Positions 55,410-64,000 of a stretch of 64,000 nucleotides of DNA are shown here, piece by piece (positions within the stretch are counted from its first letter, which is position 1; every line of letters begins with the position of its first letter). The notes beneath the pieces were generated by a model. It ran no database searches, was not told where the DNA came from, and saw only the letters and a program-made list of their open reading frames with translations. Where the stretch lies: assembly GCF_035593345.1 (NCBI RefSeq), contig NZ_CP141606.1, forward strand, positions 4,030,001 through 4,094,000, given 5' to 3'. Source of the stretch: Lelliottia sp. JS-SCA-14. GTDB taxonomy: Bacteria > Pseudomonadota > Gammaproteobacteria > Enterobacterales > Enterobacteriaceae. A program made the position numbers and the translations under genes.

Positions 55410-55730
55410 ATGTCTATGCTTACTGTTATTGCTGAAATCCGTACGCGTCCAGGTCAACATCACCGTCAGGCGGTGCTGGATGAATTTGCGAAGATTATCC
55501 CGACCGTGCTGAAAGAAGAAGGCTGCCACGGCTATGCGCCGATGGTCGACACCGCCGCCGGCGTGAGCTTCCAGACCACCGCGCCCGATTCGATCATCAT
55601 GGTTGAACTGTGGGAAACCGTGGCACACCTGGAAGCACACCTGCAAACCGAGCACATGAAAGCGTGGAGCGAAGCGGTGAAAGGGAACGTTCTGGAAACG
55701 CATATTCGTATTCTGGAGCAAGGGGTTTAA
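55410..55730 (+). CDS. ygiN: Quinol monooxygenase YgiN
   Basis: 106 residues (E. coli 104). An antibiotic-biosynthesis-monooxygenase (ABM) ferredoxin-like fold is present: MLTVIAEIRTRPGQHHRQAVLDEFAKIIPTVLKEEGCHGYAPMVD and MVELWETVAHLEAHLQTEHMKAW. It acts on menadiol in the MdaB-YgiN quinone redox cycle. AGAAGGAG precedes the ATG. The second unit of the following BIME (55792-55821), followed by a T-run, could serve as its terminator. Confidence 0.95.
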   Translation: MSMLTVIAEIRTRPGQHHRQAVLDEFAKIIPTVLKEEGCHGYAPMVDTAAGVSFQTTAPDSIIMVELWETVAHLEAHLQTEHMKAWSEAVKGNVLETHIRILEQGV

Positions 55731-55744
55731 GTTCTGTGGACGTT

Positions 55745-55821
55745 GCCGGGTGGCACTGCGTTTACCCGGCCTACAAAACCAACCCTAACCCGTAGGCCCG
55801 GTAAGCGCAGCGCCACCGGGC
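55745..55821. repeat. BIME: two inverted REP units
   Basis: REP units at 55745-55774 and 55792-55821 in opposite orientation lie between the convergent ygiN and GH88 genes. Six T follow the second unit on the plus strand, so it may also act as a terminator. Confidence 0.85.
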
Positions 55822-55828
55822 TTTTTTA

Positions 55829-57016
55829 TTACCAGTACAACTTCCAGCTCTGCGTAAACCGCACCAGCGCCTCAACGTAGAAATAATCCCCCCAGCTCGC
55901 ACACTCATCCACCCCTTTATTGCTCGCCAGGTGGTAAACCGAGTGCTTCAGCAGCCCGTTGCCCTTCTCCTCTTTGCCCATCAGATAGTGACGGGTCAAC
56001 GATGACATCATCCCTTTCGCCCACTCCAGATAACGCTCGCGATCCGGATCGGTCACCGGGAGATGCTTCACCAGCTCCAGCAAACCGCACACCGCAATCG
56101 CCGCCGACGACGAATCGCGCAGCGCATCGGTGCCCACCAGCGCCAGATCCCAGTGGCAGACGTAATCCTCCGGCAGTCGATTGAGGAAGTAGTTCGCCAG
56201 CCGCTTCGACAGGGCGATCATCGTCTCATCGCCGGTGTAGATGTAGCTCAGCAGGAAGCCGTAAATCCCCCACGCCTGGCCGCGCGACCAGCAGGAGTCG
56301 TCCGCATAGCCCTGCTGCGTATTGCCATAGCGCGGCGCGCCGGTTTTCACGTCCATATAGTAGGTATGGAACGTCGAGGCATCCTCGCGGATCAGATATG
56401 TCGCCGCCTGCATCACGTGCGCCATCGCAGCCTCAGCAAAGCGCGGATCGCCGGTCTGCTCCGTCGCCCAGTAGAGCAGCGGCAGGTTCATGTTGCAGTC
56501 GATGATCATCCGCCCGGCCTGTTCGGGGTCAGAAAGATCGCCCCACGCCTGAATGATTTTCGCCTTCTCATGGAAGCGCTCAAGCAGCGCCTCGGCGGCC
56601 AGCAGCGAGAAACCGCGCGCTTCGCGGTTGCCGGTCAGACGCCAGGCCGCCACGCACGACAGGGTATACAGAAAGCCTAAATCGTGGGTATTAGTGTCGT
56701 TTCGCCCGGCGATGCGCAGGCCAAACGAGCGCACATTTTTCTCGGCCATCGCGCGGAATTTCTCCTCGCCGCTCATCTCCCACGCCAGCCACAGCTGTCC
56801 GGTCCAGAAGCTGGTGGTCCACTCGACGTTGTCCGTCAGGGGATAAAAACCCTCCTCACAGGTTTCCGCCGGGAATTTTTCACCGAACTCCGTTAAATGA
56901 CGGCTAATCAGTTCGAGGACATGATCCCGCGCCGAACTTAATTCATCCCTGAACACGCGCGCATCAACGGGTGCAGGAATAGCGGACAGGCGTTCCTCTG
57001 CGATACGATTTAACAT
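55829..57016 (-). CDS. GH88-family unsaturated glucuronyl hydrolase
   Basis: 395 residues. An alpha/alpha-barrel with the GH88 signatures: WTTSFWTGQLWLAWEMSG, THDLGFLYTLSCV (Asp112, equivalent to one catalytic Asp) and MIIDCNMNLPLLYWA (Asp173, the second). There is no signal peptide, so it acts in the cytoplasm. It removes the 4,5-unsaturated uronic acid from oligosaccharides made by polysaccharide lyases (glycosaminoglycan or pectin-type; not distinguishable here). It lies 28 bp after the transporter gene, the last of a three-gene minus-strand cluster. Confidence 0.88.
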   Translation of the reverse strand: MLNRIAEERLSAIPAPVDARVFRDELSSARDHVLELISRHLTEFGEKFPAETCEEGFYPLTDNVEWTTSFWTGQLWLAWEMSGEEKFRAMAEKNVRSFGLRIAGRNDTNTHDLGFLYTLSCVAAWRLTGNREARGFSLLAAEALLERFHEKAKIIQAWGDLSDPEQAGRMIIDCNMNLPLLYWATEQTGDPRFAEAAMAHVMQAATYLIREDASTFHTYYMDVKTGAPRYGNTQQGYADDSCWSRGQAWGIYGFLLSYIYTGDETMIALSKRLANYFLNRLPEDYVCHWDLALVGTDALRDSSSAAIAVCGLLELVKHLPVTDPDRERYLEWAKGMMSSLTRHYLMGKEEKGNGLLKHSVYHLASNKGVDECASWGDYFYVEALVRFTQSWKLYW

Positions 57017-57044
57017 ATTTCGGTTCCTTCTTTGACAGCAAAAA

Positions 57045-58310
57045 TTAGCGTGATGGGTGTTGTTCTGCGACGTTAATTGCCTGCGCGCCGCGCCATTTGC
57101 TCTGGCAGGCGGATAAGGTAAAGGCAGAAATAAGCGTAAAGGTCAGCGCCGTCGCGCCCATGATGATATAGGTCTGCTCGAAGCCGATGCGGTCATACAT
57201 ATATCCGGCCGGTGAAGAGACCACCACGTTGCCGACATACAGCATCGCCTGATAGCCTAATAAATACATGGTGGCGTTCACGCGTTTATCGAAATGCTCG
57301 GCGATATATTTAAATACCGATACCAGCAGGAGACAGATTTCCAGACCGTATAGCGGTTTGAGAATAGAAATTAACAGGTGCGAATCGCACATCCCGGAAA
57401 TAATCAGGCGCGCGCCGACCACTAATCCGACGATTAATAATCCGCGTTTGGCGCCGATAAAGTTCACGAACAGCGGGATCACCATATACATCAGGAATTC
57501 CATCCCCGACTGCACGGTGCCCAGATAACCAAATACCGCGTTGCCCTGATGTACGTCGTCGAAGAAGGTGACGAAGTAGCGCGAGAACTGCTGCTCGGCG
57601 ATAAACATCATCCACGCCACGCCCGCGACATACAGGCAGAAGGCCCAGAACTTGCGGTTACGCAGCAGCGCGTAGACGTCTGACGGCGCGATTTTCTCTT
57701 TGGTCAGCACCTCGCCCGCATGGACGGAGTTAGTGTTCACTTTCAGGTTCAGCAGGACAATCAGCATGATGACCGACGCCACGCTGCCCATGATGAAGTT
57801 GTAGGCCGGAGAGAGGTTAAACAGCAGCCCGGAGAACGACGACGCCACCGCCCAGCCGAGCGATCCCCACATACGGATCTGGCCGAACTCCATGCCGTTC
57901 AGGCGGCTAAAGCGGTCGGAATAGGATTCGCACGCCGCCACGCCCGCATACCAGGCGAAGCTTAAATAGAGCGCGCCGATAATAATCCCCAGCATCGTGT
58001 TGGACATGAGTAACGGCTGATAGACATAAATAAAGAACGGAGCCATCAGCGCCGACATCGCCACCACAAAATAGAGCAGATATTTGCTCATGCCGATTTT
58101 ATCGAGAATATAGCCATAAATCGGTTTCAGAATAACGGAGAACACGCCGTTCACCGCAAATACGGTGCCAATCACCGAACCGCTGAGATTCGCCTTTTGG
58201 CCGAGCCAGATCGCCAGCAGGCCAATACTGGCCGACCAGGTAAAGAAGTAGAGAAAAATAAAGGTACTGATTTTGTAATATTCGGTTTTATTCGTTGAGC
58301 TGATTTTCAT
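57045..58310 (-). CDS. MFS oligosaccharide:H+ symporter (OHS family)
   Basis: 421 residues, 12 transmembrane helices. The LacY-type OHS family pattern is visible in FFTWSASIGLLAIWLGQKANLSGSVIGTVFAVNGVFSVILKPIYGYILDKIG and EFGQIRMWGSLGWAVASSFSGLLF. Related RhiT- and LacY-type carriers bring in disaccharides with protons. It probably imports the unsaturated uronide oligosaccharide for the adjacent GH88 hydrolase. Spacing to neighbours is about 30 bp on either side, so it is in one operon. Confidence 0.88.
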   Translation of the reverse strand: MKISSTNKTEYYKISTFIFLYFFTWSASIGLLAIWLGQKANLSGSVIGTVFAVNGVFSVILKPIYGYILDKIGMSKYLLYFVVAMSALMAPFFIYVYQPLLMSNTMLGIIIGALYLSFAWYAGVAACESYSDRFSRLNGMEFGQIRMWGSLGWAVASSFSGLLFNLSPAYNFIMGSVASVIMLIVLLNLKVNTNSVHAGEVLTKEKIAPSDVYALLRNRKFWAFCLYVAGVAWMMFIAEQQFSRYFVTFFDDVHQGNAVFGYLGTVQSGMEFLMYMVIPLFVNFIGAKRGLLIVGLVVGARLIISGMCDSHLLISILKPLYGLEICLLLVSVFKYIAEHFDKRVNATMYLLGYQAMLYVGNVVVSSPAGYMYDRIGFEQTYIIMGATALTFTLISAFTLSACQSKWRGAQAINVAEQHPSR

Positions 58311-58343
58311 AGAATCCTCGCCAACTTGTAGGGTCCAGAGTGT

Positions 58344-60233
58344 TTATATAAAGAACGACAACTGACGTTCGCTTCCCGGCTCGTGGATCACGACCTGGTT
58401 ATTGTTGATTTGTAGCCGCGGTGTGACCGCGTAGTTTTTCTGTTCTCCACAGGCTGTGACGGCGCAGCAGAGCCAGCTCTCTCCGACCGGGATTTCAGTC
58501 GTGAGCACAGGAATCGACGCGCACTGGGCAAACATCACGCTGCTGTTCGGGGGCGTAACAATGCTGTCGGGCTGGCGGGCCATCACGGGTGAGAGATCGA
58601 CAATCACGCTGCTGCCATTTTCCGCATTCAAAACAGACCCGCGCCCCTGCAGGCGATGTTCTGTCTTGATCACCGCGAATCCGCCCTCCACCGTTTGCAA
58701 TTTGCGCGCGCTATCAATGCGATGCAGGCGCAAATGCCACTCGCCAAACGGCACCAGCCAGGTATCGATATGCACGTCGTGCCACGGCGACCAGCGGGAG
58801 AAAATGAAATTCTCATCGACGCGCACTTCCTCGCAGTCGCGACGACCGCGGAAGTAGTTATCGCCATCACTGAGCAGCAGCATCGAGTCGCAGGCGGCGT
58901 GTTTGATGCCGTAGCGCCCGCGCTCAATGGTGAAACCAAAGCGGCTGGAGTAGGCAAATTTGGTGTATTTCGCCTCGGTGTTGACGTAGTTATTCAACTC
59001 CAGCTGCCCGGCGGTGAGCAGGGTGACGTGCTGCGAATTGTCGGCGTGGATCAGGATCTGCTGCGCGTTGGGGATCAGGTGTTTTTCCGCGCGTTTCGGC
59101 AACGGCTGTTCCTCTGCCTGCCAGAACGGATGATCCTCTTTCAGCGCCAGAATCAGGTAAGTTTTCAGCGCCCAGTACGGCGATCCAGGGGAGTTGTAGT
59201 CCTCGCACATCGCCAGATTGGGGTAGGCAAAACCGAGGGTCAGAATACCGTCGCGATCGAGGATCGGCTGCTGCTGCCACCAACGCAGATGGCGCAGAAT
59301 CACGCCTTTCACAATGCCAGGCGTGAACACATCCAGCTCAGAAAATGCCACCGCGCTCCAGAAAGCGACCATCGCAAAACGGTAGGTCAGGCTGCGCCCA
59401 AAGGGGATCGACGCCCCGTCGGCGGCGGACAGGTAAATGAAATCGTCAGCAAACTGGCGCGCGCGGGCTTTCAGCACCGCCGCCCTCGCCTCGTCACCGC
59501 TCAGGGTGGCGTAGATCAGGCCGTAGAAGTGGAACGCCATTGAGATGTAATAGTCTTTCGGGCGGCCCACGCCGTCGGAATACCAGCCGTCGCCGAGGTA
59601 GTAGGCGTCCATCAGCGCAAAGCGGCGATCGATGGCGGACTGGTCAAACGGCAGTCCGGCGCGTTTAAAACCGAGCTGGACCATAATGGCAAAATAGTTC
59701 CAGTTGCTGTCCGGCATTTGTGCATCGGTTATCTGATTCAGCCACGCATGCAGGTTCTGCACCTCGCGCTCGCTGAAGAGATCCGTGAGCCGGTTTTGCA
59801 GCAGCGCCAGCCCGAGGCCGTAGGCCGCCATCTCCACCAGACGCTGATCGTAAGGCGCGGTTTCGCCCCAGTAGCCGGCGCTTTGCGGATCGGTGCCCAG
59901 TTTGATCGCGGTGATGTATTTCTCGCTATAGGGCGTGCTGTCACCAGACGCCAGCAGCGGGAACAGGCCCCACAGGGCGCGCGACAGCCCTTCCATTTCG
60001 GCAATATCCGTCGCGTAGTGCGCGCAGGTATCACCCAGCGAAATACGTGAACTGCCCGGTGCAAACTGGTTATCCAGCGCGCCCAACAGGGAATTTAGCT
60101 CCGCCACCACATCCTGACGGGAAGACAATGGTTTTGATGTTTCTTTATTTGCCGCCCACATACGCTCGTCCTCGTAATCATCTGCGGCAAAGAATAGTGA
60201 ATCCATAACCCTCAGAAATGTTAGCCGTGTCAC
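58344..60233 (-). CDS. DUF2264 domain protein
   Basis: 629 residues, no signal peptide or membrane segment. The N-terminal 380 or so residues are rich in helices and paired aromatics (WNYFAIMVQLGFKRAGLPFD, DGWYSDGVGRPKDYYISMAFHFYGLIY), like an alpha/alpha toroid. The rest is beta-rich, like the C-terminal part of heparinase-type lyases. The DUF2264 family is uncharacterised but is found with polysaccharide-utilisation genes. It is the first gene of the cluster with the OHS transporter and GH88 hydrolase. A lyase or hydrolase step on the imported oligosaccharide is inferred. Confidence 0.8.
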   Translation of the reverse strand: MTRLTFLRVMDSLFFAADDYEDERMWAANKETSKPLSSRQDVVAELNSLLGALDNQFAPGSSRISLGDTCAHYATDIAEMEGLSRALWGLFPLLASGDSTPYSEKYITAIKLGTDPQSAGYWGETAPYDQRLVEMAAYGLGLALLQNRLTDLFSEREVQNLHAWLNQITDAQMPDSNWNYFAIMVQLGFKRAGLPFDQSAIDRRFALMDAYYLGDGWYSDGVGRPKDYYISMAFHFYGLIYATLSGDEARAAVLKARARQFADDFIYLSAADGASIPFGRSLTYRFAMVAFWSAVAFSELDVFTPGIVKGVILRHLRWWQQQPILDRDGILTLGFAYPNLAMCEDYNSPGSPYWALKTYLILALKEDHPFWQAEEQPLPKRAEKHLIPNAQQILIHADNSQHVTLLTAGQLELNNYVNTEAKYTKFAYSSRFGFTIERGRYGIKHAACDSMLLLSDGDNYFRGRRDCEEVRVDENFIFSRWSPWHDVHIDTWLVPFGEWHLRLHRIDSARKLQTVEGGFAVIKTEHRLQGRGSVLNAENGSSVIVDLSPVMARQPDSIVTPPNSSVMFAQCASIPVLTTEIPVGESWLCCAVTACGEQKNYAVTPRLQINNNQVVIHEPGSERQLSFFI

Positions 60234-60327
60234 AGGGAAGAGAGATGAATAAACCCGAAGTTGAGAAAATTTAAAAAGGTGGTTTATAACGAGAAGGAGA
60301 CGGGGAAAAGTTGAGTTTTATTGCACT

Positions 60328-61167
60328 ATGCTTGATTCGCCAAAATCCGACCATCTGGAGCTGATCACCCTCAACGACACCATCGTGTCGTTCAGCCGCC
60401 TGTTCGCCAATACCGTGCGCTATCATCACTGGCATCAGTGTCTGGAAATTCTGTACGTCGAAGAGGGATTTGGCGTGGCGATTGTCGATAACCGTCACTA
60501 CACCATGCGTCCCGGGCGGATGTTTTTCTTCCCACCGTTTACCCTGCATAAAGTGATGGTGGATGAGCAGGCCGAGGCGATTTATCGCCGCACCATTATC
60601 CATCTCGATCACCGGGCGCTGCTGAAAGTGCTGCGCGATTTTCCGCAGGCGCAGCAGCGGCTACAAAAACTGTCGCGACACGGCGGCCCCGCGTGGGTGG
60701 CCGACGTGGCGCAAAGTCAGATCCATATTAATCATCTGCTGAACTGCTATCAGCCGCCGATGAACAGCGAAAGCATCGCCAGCCTGCTGATTGGGCTGTT
60801 TGCCATGCTGCCGGACGACAGCGACGGCGCGCCGGGGAGCAGTCACGGGATCGCCAGCCAGGTGATGTTCTGGCTGGATGAGAACTATCAGGTCAAATTT
60901 AGCCTCGACGCGCTGGCGCTTGAGCTGGGTAAATCCCGCAGCTATGTGTCGCGTAAATTCCACGCGGAGACGGGCGAGAAAATTCACGATTACCTGAATA
61001 CGCTGCGACTGCGAAAGGCCTGTGAGTGCCTGTTGCACAGTGACGAGAGCGTGCGGGATATCGGTGCGCGGGTCGGATTTTCGGATGTGACGTATTTTAT
61101 CAGCGCGTTTAAGAAGGGGATCGGCGAGACGCCGCTGCAGTATCGGAAGAATCATTCGGGCGCTTGA
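60328..61167 (+). CDS. AraC-family regulator of the uronide cluster
   Basis: 279 residues. The N-terminal cupin-type sensing domain (about 15-100, RYHHWHQCLEILYVEEGFGVAIVDNRHYTMRPGRMFFFPPFTLHKV) precedes a C-terminal AraC double helix-turn-helix (about 175-275, FSLDALALELGKSRSYVSRKFHAETGEKIHDYLNTLRLRKACECLL). It is divergent from the DUF2264-OHS-GH88 operon with 94 bp between starts. It is therefore the likely sugar-responsive activator of that operon. The inducer is not identifiable from sequence. Confidence 0.88.
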   Translation: MLDSPKSDHLELITLNDTIVSFSRLFANTVRYHHWHQCLEILYVEEGFGVAIVDNRHYTMRPGRMFFFPPFTLHKVMVDEQAEAIYRRTIIHLDHRALLKVLRDFPQAQQRLQKLSRHGGPAWVADVAQSQIHINHLLNCYQPPMNSESIASLLIGLFAMLPDDSDGAPGSSHGIASQVMFWLDENYQVKFSLDALALELGKSRSYVSRKFHAETGEKIHDYLNTLRLRKACECLLHSDESVRDIGARVGFSDVTYFISAFKKGIGETPLQYRKNHSGA

Positions 61168-61187
61168 GCGAGTTTTGCATTGACCTT

Positions 61188-61255
61188 GTAGGCCGGGTAA
61201 GGCGAAGCCGCCACCCGGCGTTTTGCCCGGCGGCGCTGCGCTTGCGCGGGCCTAC
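61188..61255. repeat. BIME: two inverted REP units
   Basis: REP units at 61188-61219 and 61225-61255, in opposite orientation, lie between the convergent AraC-type and RpiR-type genes. Confidence 0.85.
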
Positions 61256-61270
61256 GAAAACCGGTCGGCT

Positions 61271-62158
61271 TTATGCACTTTTCTTCCCCGGCTTTAATCC
61301 GCGGTGAAACTCGTTGATACGCTTCATGGACTTGATCGTACGCTGCGGCGCGGTGGAAGCCACGGATAACACAATCATCTCCAGACACAGCATCACCGTG
61401 CCGTGCAGCGGGATTTTGCCCTTCTCGTTCCCGCGCGGAACGTGGATCACCACGCTCGCCTCTTTGCTGAACCGCGAATCGACGGCATTGGTCAGCAGAA
61501 TGGTCGGTATACCTAAACGCCGAGCTTCGCGCAGAGTGGTCTGCCCTTCCCGGTGCGCGGATTTTTGCGCCATCATCACCAGCACATCCCCGCGCTGGAG
61601 GTCGATAAGCTGCTCGGCGAGGTTAATCCCGGTACGGTTTAGCGCCGTGGCGGGCAGGCCGATGCGGCTGAACAGTCGGGCGGTGTATTCCGCCAGAATC
61701 CCCGAGGCACCGATGCCGAAAATCGCCACCTGGCGCGCCTCGCCCAGCAGCGCCACCGCCTGCGCCAGGGCGTAACGGTTGGCGGGTTCAGACAGCACTT
61801 CGCAGGTGTGCTGATGCCCCTCCAGAACAAAATCGATGCTCGAATTAACGTCGCTGGTCAGCGCCTTCACGGTGGTGGTGATCTTCTCGCTGGAACTCAG
61901 CGTCGGGCCAAACCAGTGCTCCAGCGTCTGTTTCAGATCGCGCAGTCCGGCAAAGCCCAGCGCCTGAATGGCGCGCACCACGGTGGCATCGGAGGTTTTC
62001 AGCGTGGCGGCGATCTCCATCGCCGTTTGCTCCATCACCGCTTCACGGTTGTCGTTGATGTAGCTGGCGACCAGCAGCAGGCGTGGCGTCAGCTGATGCC
62101 CACGGGCGCGAAAACGCTCGCCATACACGTCCACTCGCGATTTGTCTTTTCGGATCAT
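61271..62158 (-). CDS. MurR/RpiR-family transcriptional regulator
   Basis: 295 residues from the ATG at 62158, which overlaps the stop of the upstream binding-protein gene (ATGA) and has GGAGG upstream. The longer frame to 62302 has no homology in its extra part. The N-terminal HTH_6 domain (about 1-77, TAMEIAATLKTSDATVVRAIQALGFAGLRDLKQTL) is followed by a SIS sugar-phosphate-binding domain (about 120-260, QVAIFGIGASGILAEYTARLFSRIGLPATAL). The coupling to a siderophore-type transporter is unusual for this sugar-sensing family. Confidence 0.88.
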   Translation of the reverse strand: MIRKDKSRVDVYGERFRARGHQLTPRLLLVASYINDNREAVMEQTAMEIAATLKTSDATVVRAIQALGFAGLRDLKQTLEHWFGPTLSSSEKITTTVKALTSDVNSSIDFVLEGHQHTCEVLSEPANRYALAQAVALLGEARQVAIFGIGASGILAEYTARLFSRIGLPATALNRTGINLAEQLIDLQRGDVLVMMAQKSAHREGQTTLREARRLGIPTILLTNAVDSRFSKEASVVIHVPRGNEKGKIPLHGTVMLCLEMIVLSVASTAPQRTIKSMKRINEFHRGLKPGKKSA

Positions 62159-63102
62159 TTCGCCTCCGGTAGCGGACGACCAGCGATCTGTGACTGGATC
62201 TGCGCGGCCATTAACCCCAGCGAGGCGAAGGAGTTGGAGATCGCCTCTTCGCGTGAAATCAGCACGTAATGCCCGGTGCGGCAGGCGTTGAGGAACTGGC
62301 ACCAGCCGGGCATCACGGCATCCATCGCCGCCAGCTCGTCCTGCGGTTTACCGCCCGTGTCGCCGCGCCAGGTGGCAAACACGAAATCCGCATCCAGTTC
62401 CGGCAGGCGTTCGGCGCTGACGTCAATGCGCCCGCCCTCGGGAATGCTCTCGACCAGCGGCGGGAAAGTAAACCCGGCGTCACGCAGCACGCGGCCCAGG
62501 GAGTGATAGCTGTGCATGACGGTGATTTTGCCCTGATTGGCCTGGATCACTGAGACGCTGATTTTCTTCGTCTCGATCGTCGCTTTTAGCGCGCTGATCT
62601 GATCATGATAGCGACGCTCAAGGAGCTTGAGCCGTTCCTGGGTTCCGGTCAGCTGCGCCAGTTTACGGTAGATTTCCGGCGCACCGCCGTCGAGGTGATC
62701 GATGCTCACCGTCGGCGCGATTTTCTCCAGCTGCGCTACCGGCGTATTGCGGGTCGGCTCGGTGATGATCAGATCCGGTTTGGCGGCGGCGATGGCTTCG
62801 ATATCAATATCCGCCGTGCCGATAAACTGAATCGACGAATTGTCGAAATCCACGCCCGTCAGCAGCCCGCCGGAGCGAATAAAATGGCTGCCATCCGGAC
62901 GCGTGCGCCCGTGGCTGGCCACCGGCGGCACGCCGAGTTCGATCAGCGGAATAGTGATGTCGAGATCGTGCAGCGACACGATGCGTTTCGGGTGCAGGGG
63001 CACCGTCACCGTGCGCCCCAAATCATCCGTAAACGTCTGAACCGGTTCGGCTGCGCTCGCGGAAAACCCCGCCAGCAGCAGCATCAATAACATGACGCGC
63101 AT
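62155..63102 (-). CDS. FecB-like periplasmic siderophore-binding protein
   Basis: 315 residues with an 18-residue Sec signal (LLLAGFSASA). The mature part has the class III binding-protein pattern: FTDDLGRTVTVPLHPKRIVSLHDLDITIPLIELG, IEAIAAAKPDLIITEPTRNTPVAQLEKIAPTV and a long helix between lobes. It should deliver an iron-siderophore or similar complex to the FecCD-type permease encoded just upstream (12 bp gap). The specific siderophore cannot be assigned. Confidence 0.9.
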   Translation of the reverse strand: MRVMLLMLLLAGFSASAAEPVQTFTDDLGRTVTVPLHPKRIVSLHDLDITIPLIELGVPPVASHGRTRPDGSHFIRSGGLLTGVDFDNSSIQFIGTADIDIEAIAAAKPDLIITEPTRNTPVAQLEKIAPTVSIDHLDGGAPEIYRKLAQLTGTQERLKLLERRYHDQISALKATIETKKISVSVIQANQGKITVMHSYHSLGRVLRDAGFTFPPLVESIPEGGRIDVSAERLPELDADFVFATWRGDTGGKPQDELAAMDAVMPGWCQFLNACRTGHYVLISREEAISNSFASLGLMAAQIQSQIAGRPLPEAK

Positions 63103-63114
63103 ACCCTTCCCCTT

Positions 63115-64000
63115 TTAAAACCTGTCCCGGCGCGCCCAGAGCAACACCAGGAAAAATGGCCCGCCAATCAGCGAGATAACAATGCCCGCGGGCAGTTGCA
63201 GCGGCAGAAACGCCAGTCGGCCGATGTTGTCTGCCAGCAGAACCAGCAGCGCACCCAGCGCCGCACTGCCCACCAGCAGCGTGGTCTGGCCGCCGCGCAG
63301 CAGAAAACGCGCCATGTGCGGGGCGATCAAACCAACAAATCCAATACTCCCCACGCAAGAGACGCAGGCCGCCGTCAGCAGCACCGGGGCCAGCACGCGC
63401 AGCAGCGCCAGACGCGAGATGCGCACGCCGAGCCCGGTGGCAGTGTGGTTGCCGAGCAGGGCAACATCCGCCGCACGGGCCGTGAACAGCAGCAAAGCAA
63501 ACGCGGGCAGCGCCCAGCCCGCCGCCACGCTCACCAGCGTCCAGTTTGCAGCATGCAGGCTTCCCGCCAGCCATAGCAGCGCGGTCTGCACGTCGCGCAC
63601 GTCTGCGGTGGTCATGAACACGCCCATCCCGGCGGCGAAGGCCCAGGAGACGCCAATCCCAATCAGGATGAAACGCGGACGGGAGATATCACGGGCGAGA
63701 AGCACCACCAGCAGCGCGGTCAGCAAGCCGCCCGCCATTCCCACCACCGGACGCCAGAGCACTGACAGCGCCGGGAACTGGAATATCAGCAGCAGCACCG
63801 CCACGCTACAGCCCTCTTTCACCCCGATAAGACCGGGATCGGCCAGCCCGTTGCGAGTGATGGACTGCATCGCCGCCCCGGCCATGCCGAGCATCGCCCC
63901 GCAGAGCAGCGCCATCAGCAGGCGCGGCAGACGGATCTCCTGCACGATGTAACGCGCGTCGGCGCTCAGGACCTCGGGATAAAACAGGGCGCGCGCCACG
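63115..64000 (-). CDS. FecCD-type siderophore ABC transporter permease (cut by window edge)
   Basis: About 294 residues are inside the window; the N-terminal start lies beyond the right edge. FecCD family motifs are present: RLPRLLMALLCGAMLGMAGAAMQSITRNGLADPGLIGV near the visible start and CVSCVGSIGFVGLIAPHMARFL late in the chain. It is an inner-membrane permease partner of the FecB-like binding protein downstream. The matching ATPase and any second permease would be to the right of this window. Confidence 0.92.
   Translation of the reverse strand, partial: VARALFYPEVLSADARYIVQEIRLPRLLMALLCGAMLGMAGAAMQSITRNGLADPGLIGVKEGCSVAVLLLIFQFPALSVLWRPVVGMAGGLLTALLVVLLARDISRPRFILIGIGVSWAFAAGMGVFMTTADVRDVQTALLWLAGSLHAANWTLVSVAAGWALPAFALLLFTARAADVALLGNHTATGLGVRISRLALLRVLAPVLLTAACVSCVGSIGFVGLIAPHMARFLLRGGQTTLLVGSAALGALLVLLADNIGRLAFLPLQLPAGIVISLIGGPFFLVLLWARRDRF

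Noticed and set aside
62159-62302. A 48-residue N-terminal extension of the RpiR regulator
   Set aside because: It is antisense-like, arginine-rich sequence inside the binding-protein gene; the ATGA overlap with GGAGG gives a normal start.

Overview
The window looks like chromosomal DNA of an enterobacterium close to Enterobacter, Lelliottia, Leclercia or Citrobacter. Much of it follows the E. coli K-12 order around 67-68 min: gss, yghU, yghW, yghX, gpr, yghA, exbD-exbB, metC, yghB, yqhC, yqhD, dkgA, ygiQ, ftsP, plsC, parC, ygiW, qseBC, mdaB, ygiN. The protein sequences are close to the E. coli versions. REP/BIME and BoxC-type repeats sit between operons. I saw no rRNA, tRNA, CRISPR array or recognisable insertion sequence.

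Layout. 1-4.2 kb: tail of an SDR dehydrogenase, a hydrolase-like lipoprotein and an autotransporter with a long VVTPP-repeat linker. 4.3-4.9 kb: a palindrome-rich element with a G-rich hairpin at each end. 4.9-8.0 kb: a four-gene minus-strand redox operon (exported peroxiredoxin, DsbD-like electron transporter, ECF sigma factor, NrsF-type anti-sigma). 8.0-15.3 kb: a chitinase locus holding a holin, a GH19 chitinase, a LysR regulator, a GH108 endolysin, a membrane-anchored winged-helix regulator and a GH18 chitinase. 15.3-24 kb: gss, a five-gene peptide-type ABC transporter operon and yghU. 24-26 kb: two solute-binding proteins behind a ModE-type operator. 26-34 kb: MscS and AI-2E family proteins, two LuxR-type regulators, a diguanylate cyclase, a FucR-like regulator, yghW behind a second ModE-type operator, and a chemoreceptor cut short by an in-frame stop. 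34-55.7 kb: mostly conserved backbone, interrupted by three unrecognised genes at 35.8-37.3 kb. 55.8-61.2 kb: an unsaturated-uronide utilisation cluster (GH88 hydrolase, OHS-family transporter, DUF2264 protein, AraC regulator). 61.3-64 kb: part of a siderophore-type ABC transporter with an RpiR-family regulator.

The most interesting system is the 8.1-15.3 kb locus. It combines two chitinases carrying the same C-terminal PKD and CBM5/12 modules with a phage-type holin and a muramidase, but no other phage genes. The GH18 chitinase has no Sec signal peptide. This is the composition expected of a holin/endolysin-dependent (type 10) secretion system. A near-palindromic 13-bp motif with LysR T-N11-A geometry occurs upstream of GH19 and of the lysR gene, and a degenerate copy lies upstream of GH18. 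This suggests one regulon.

All functional calls come from reading the sequence and recalling protein families. No database search was run.
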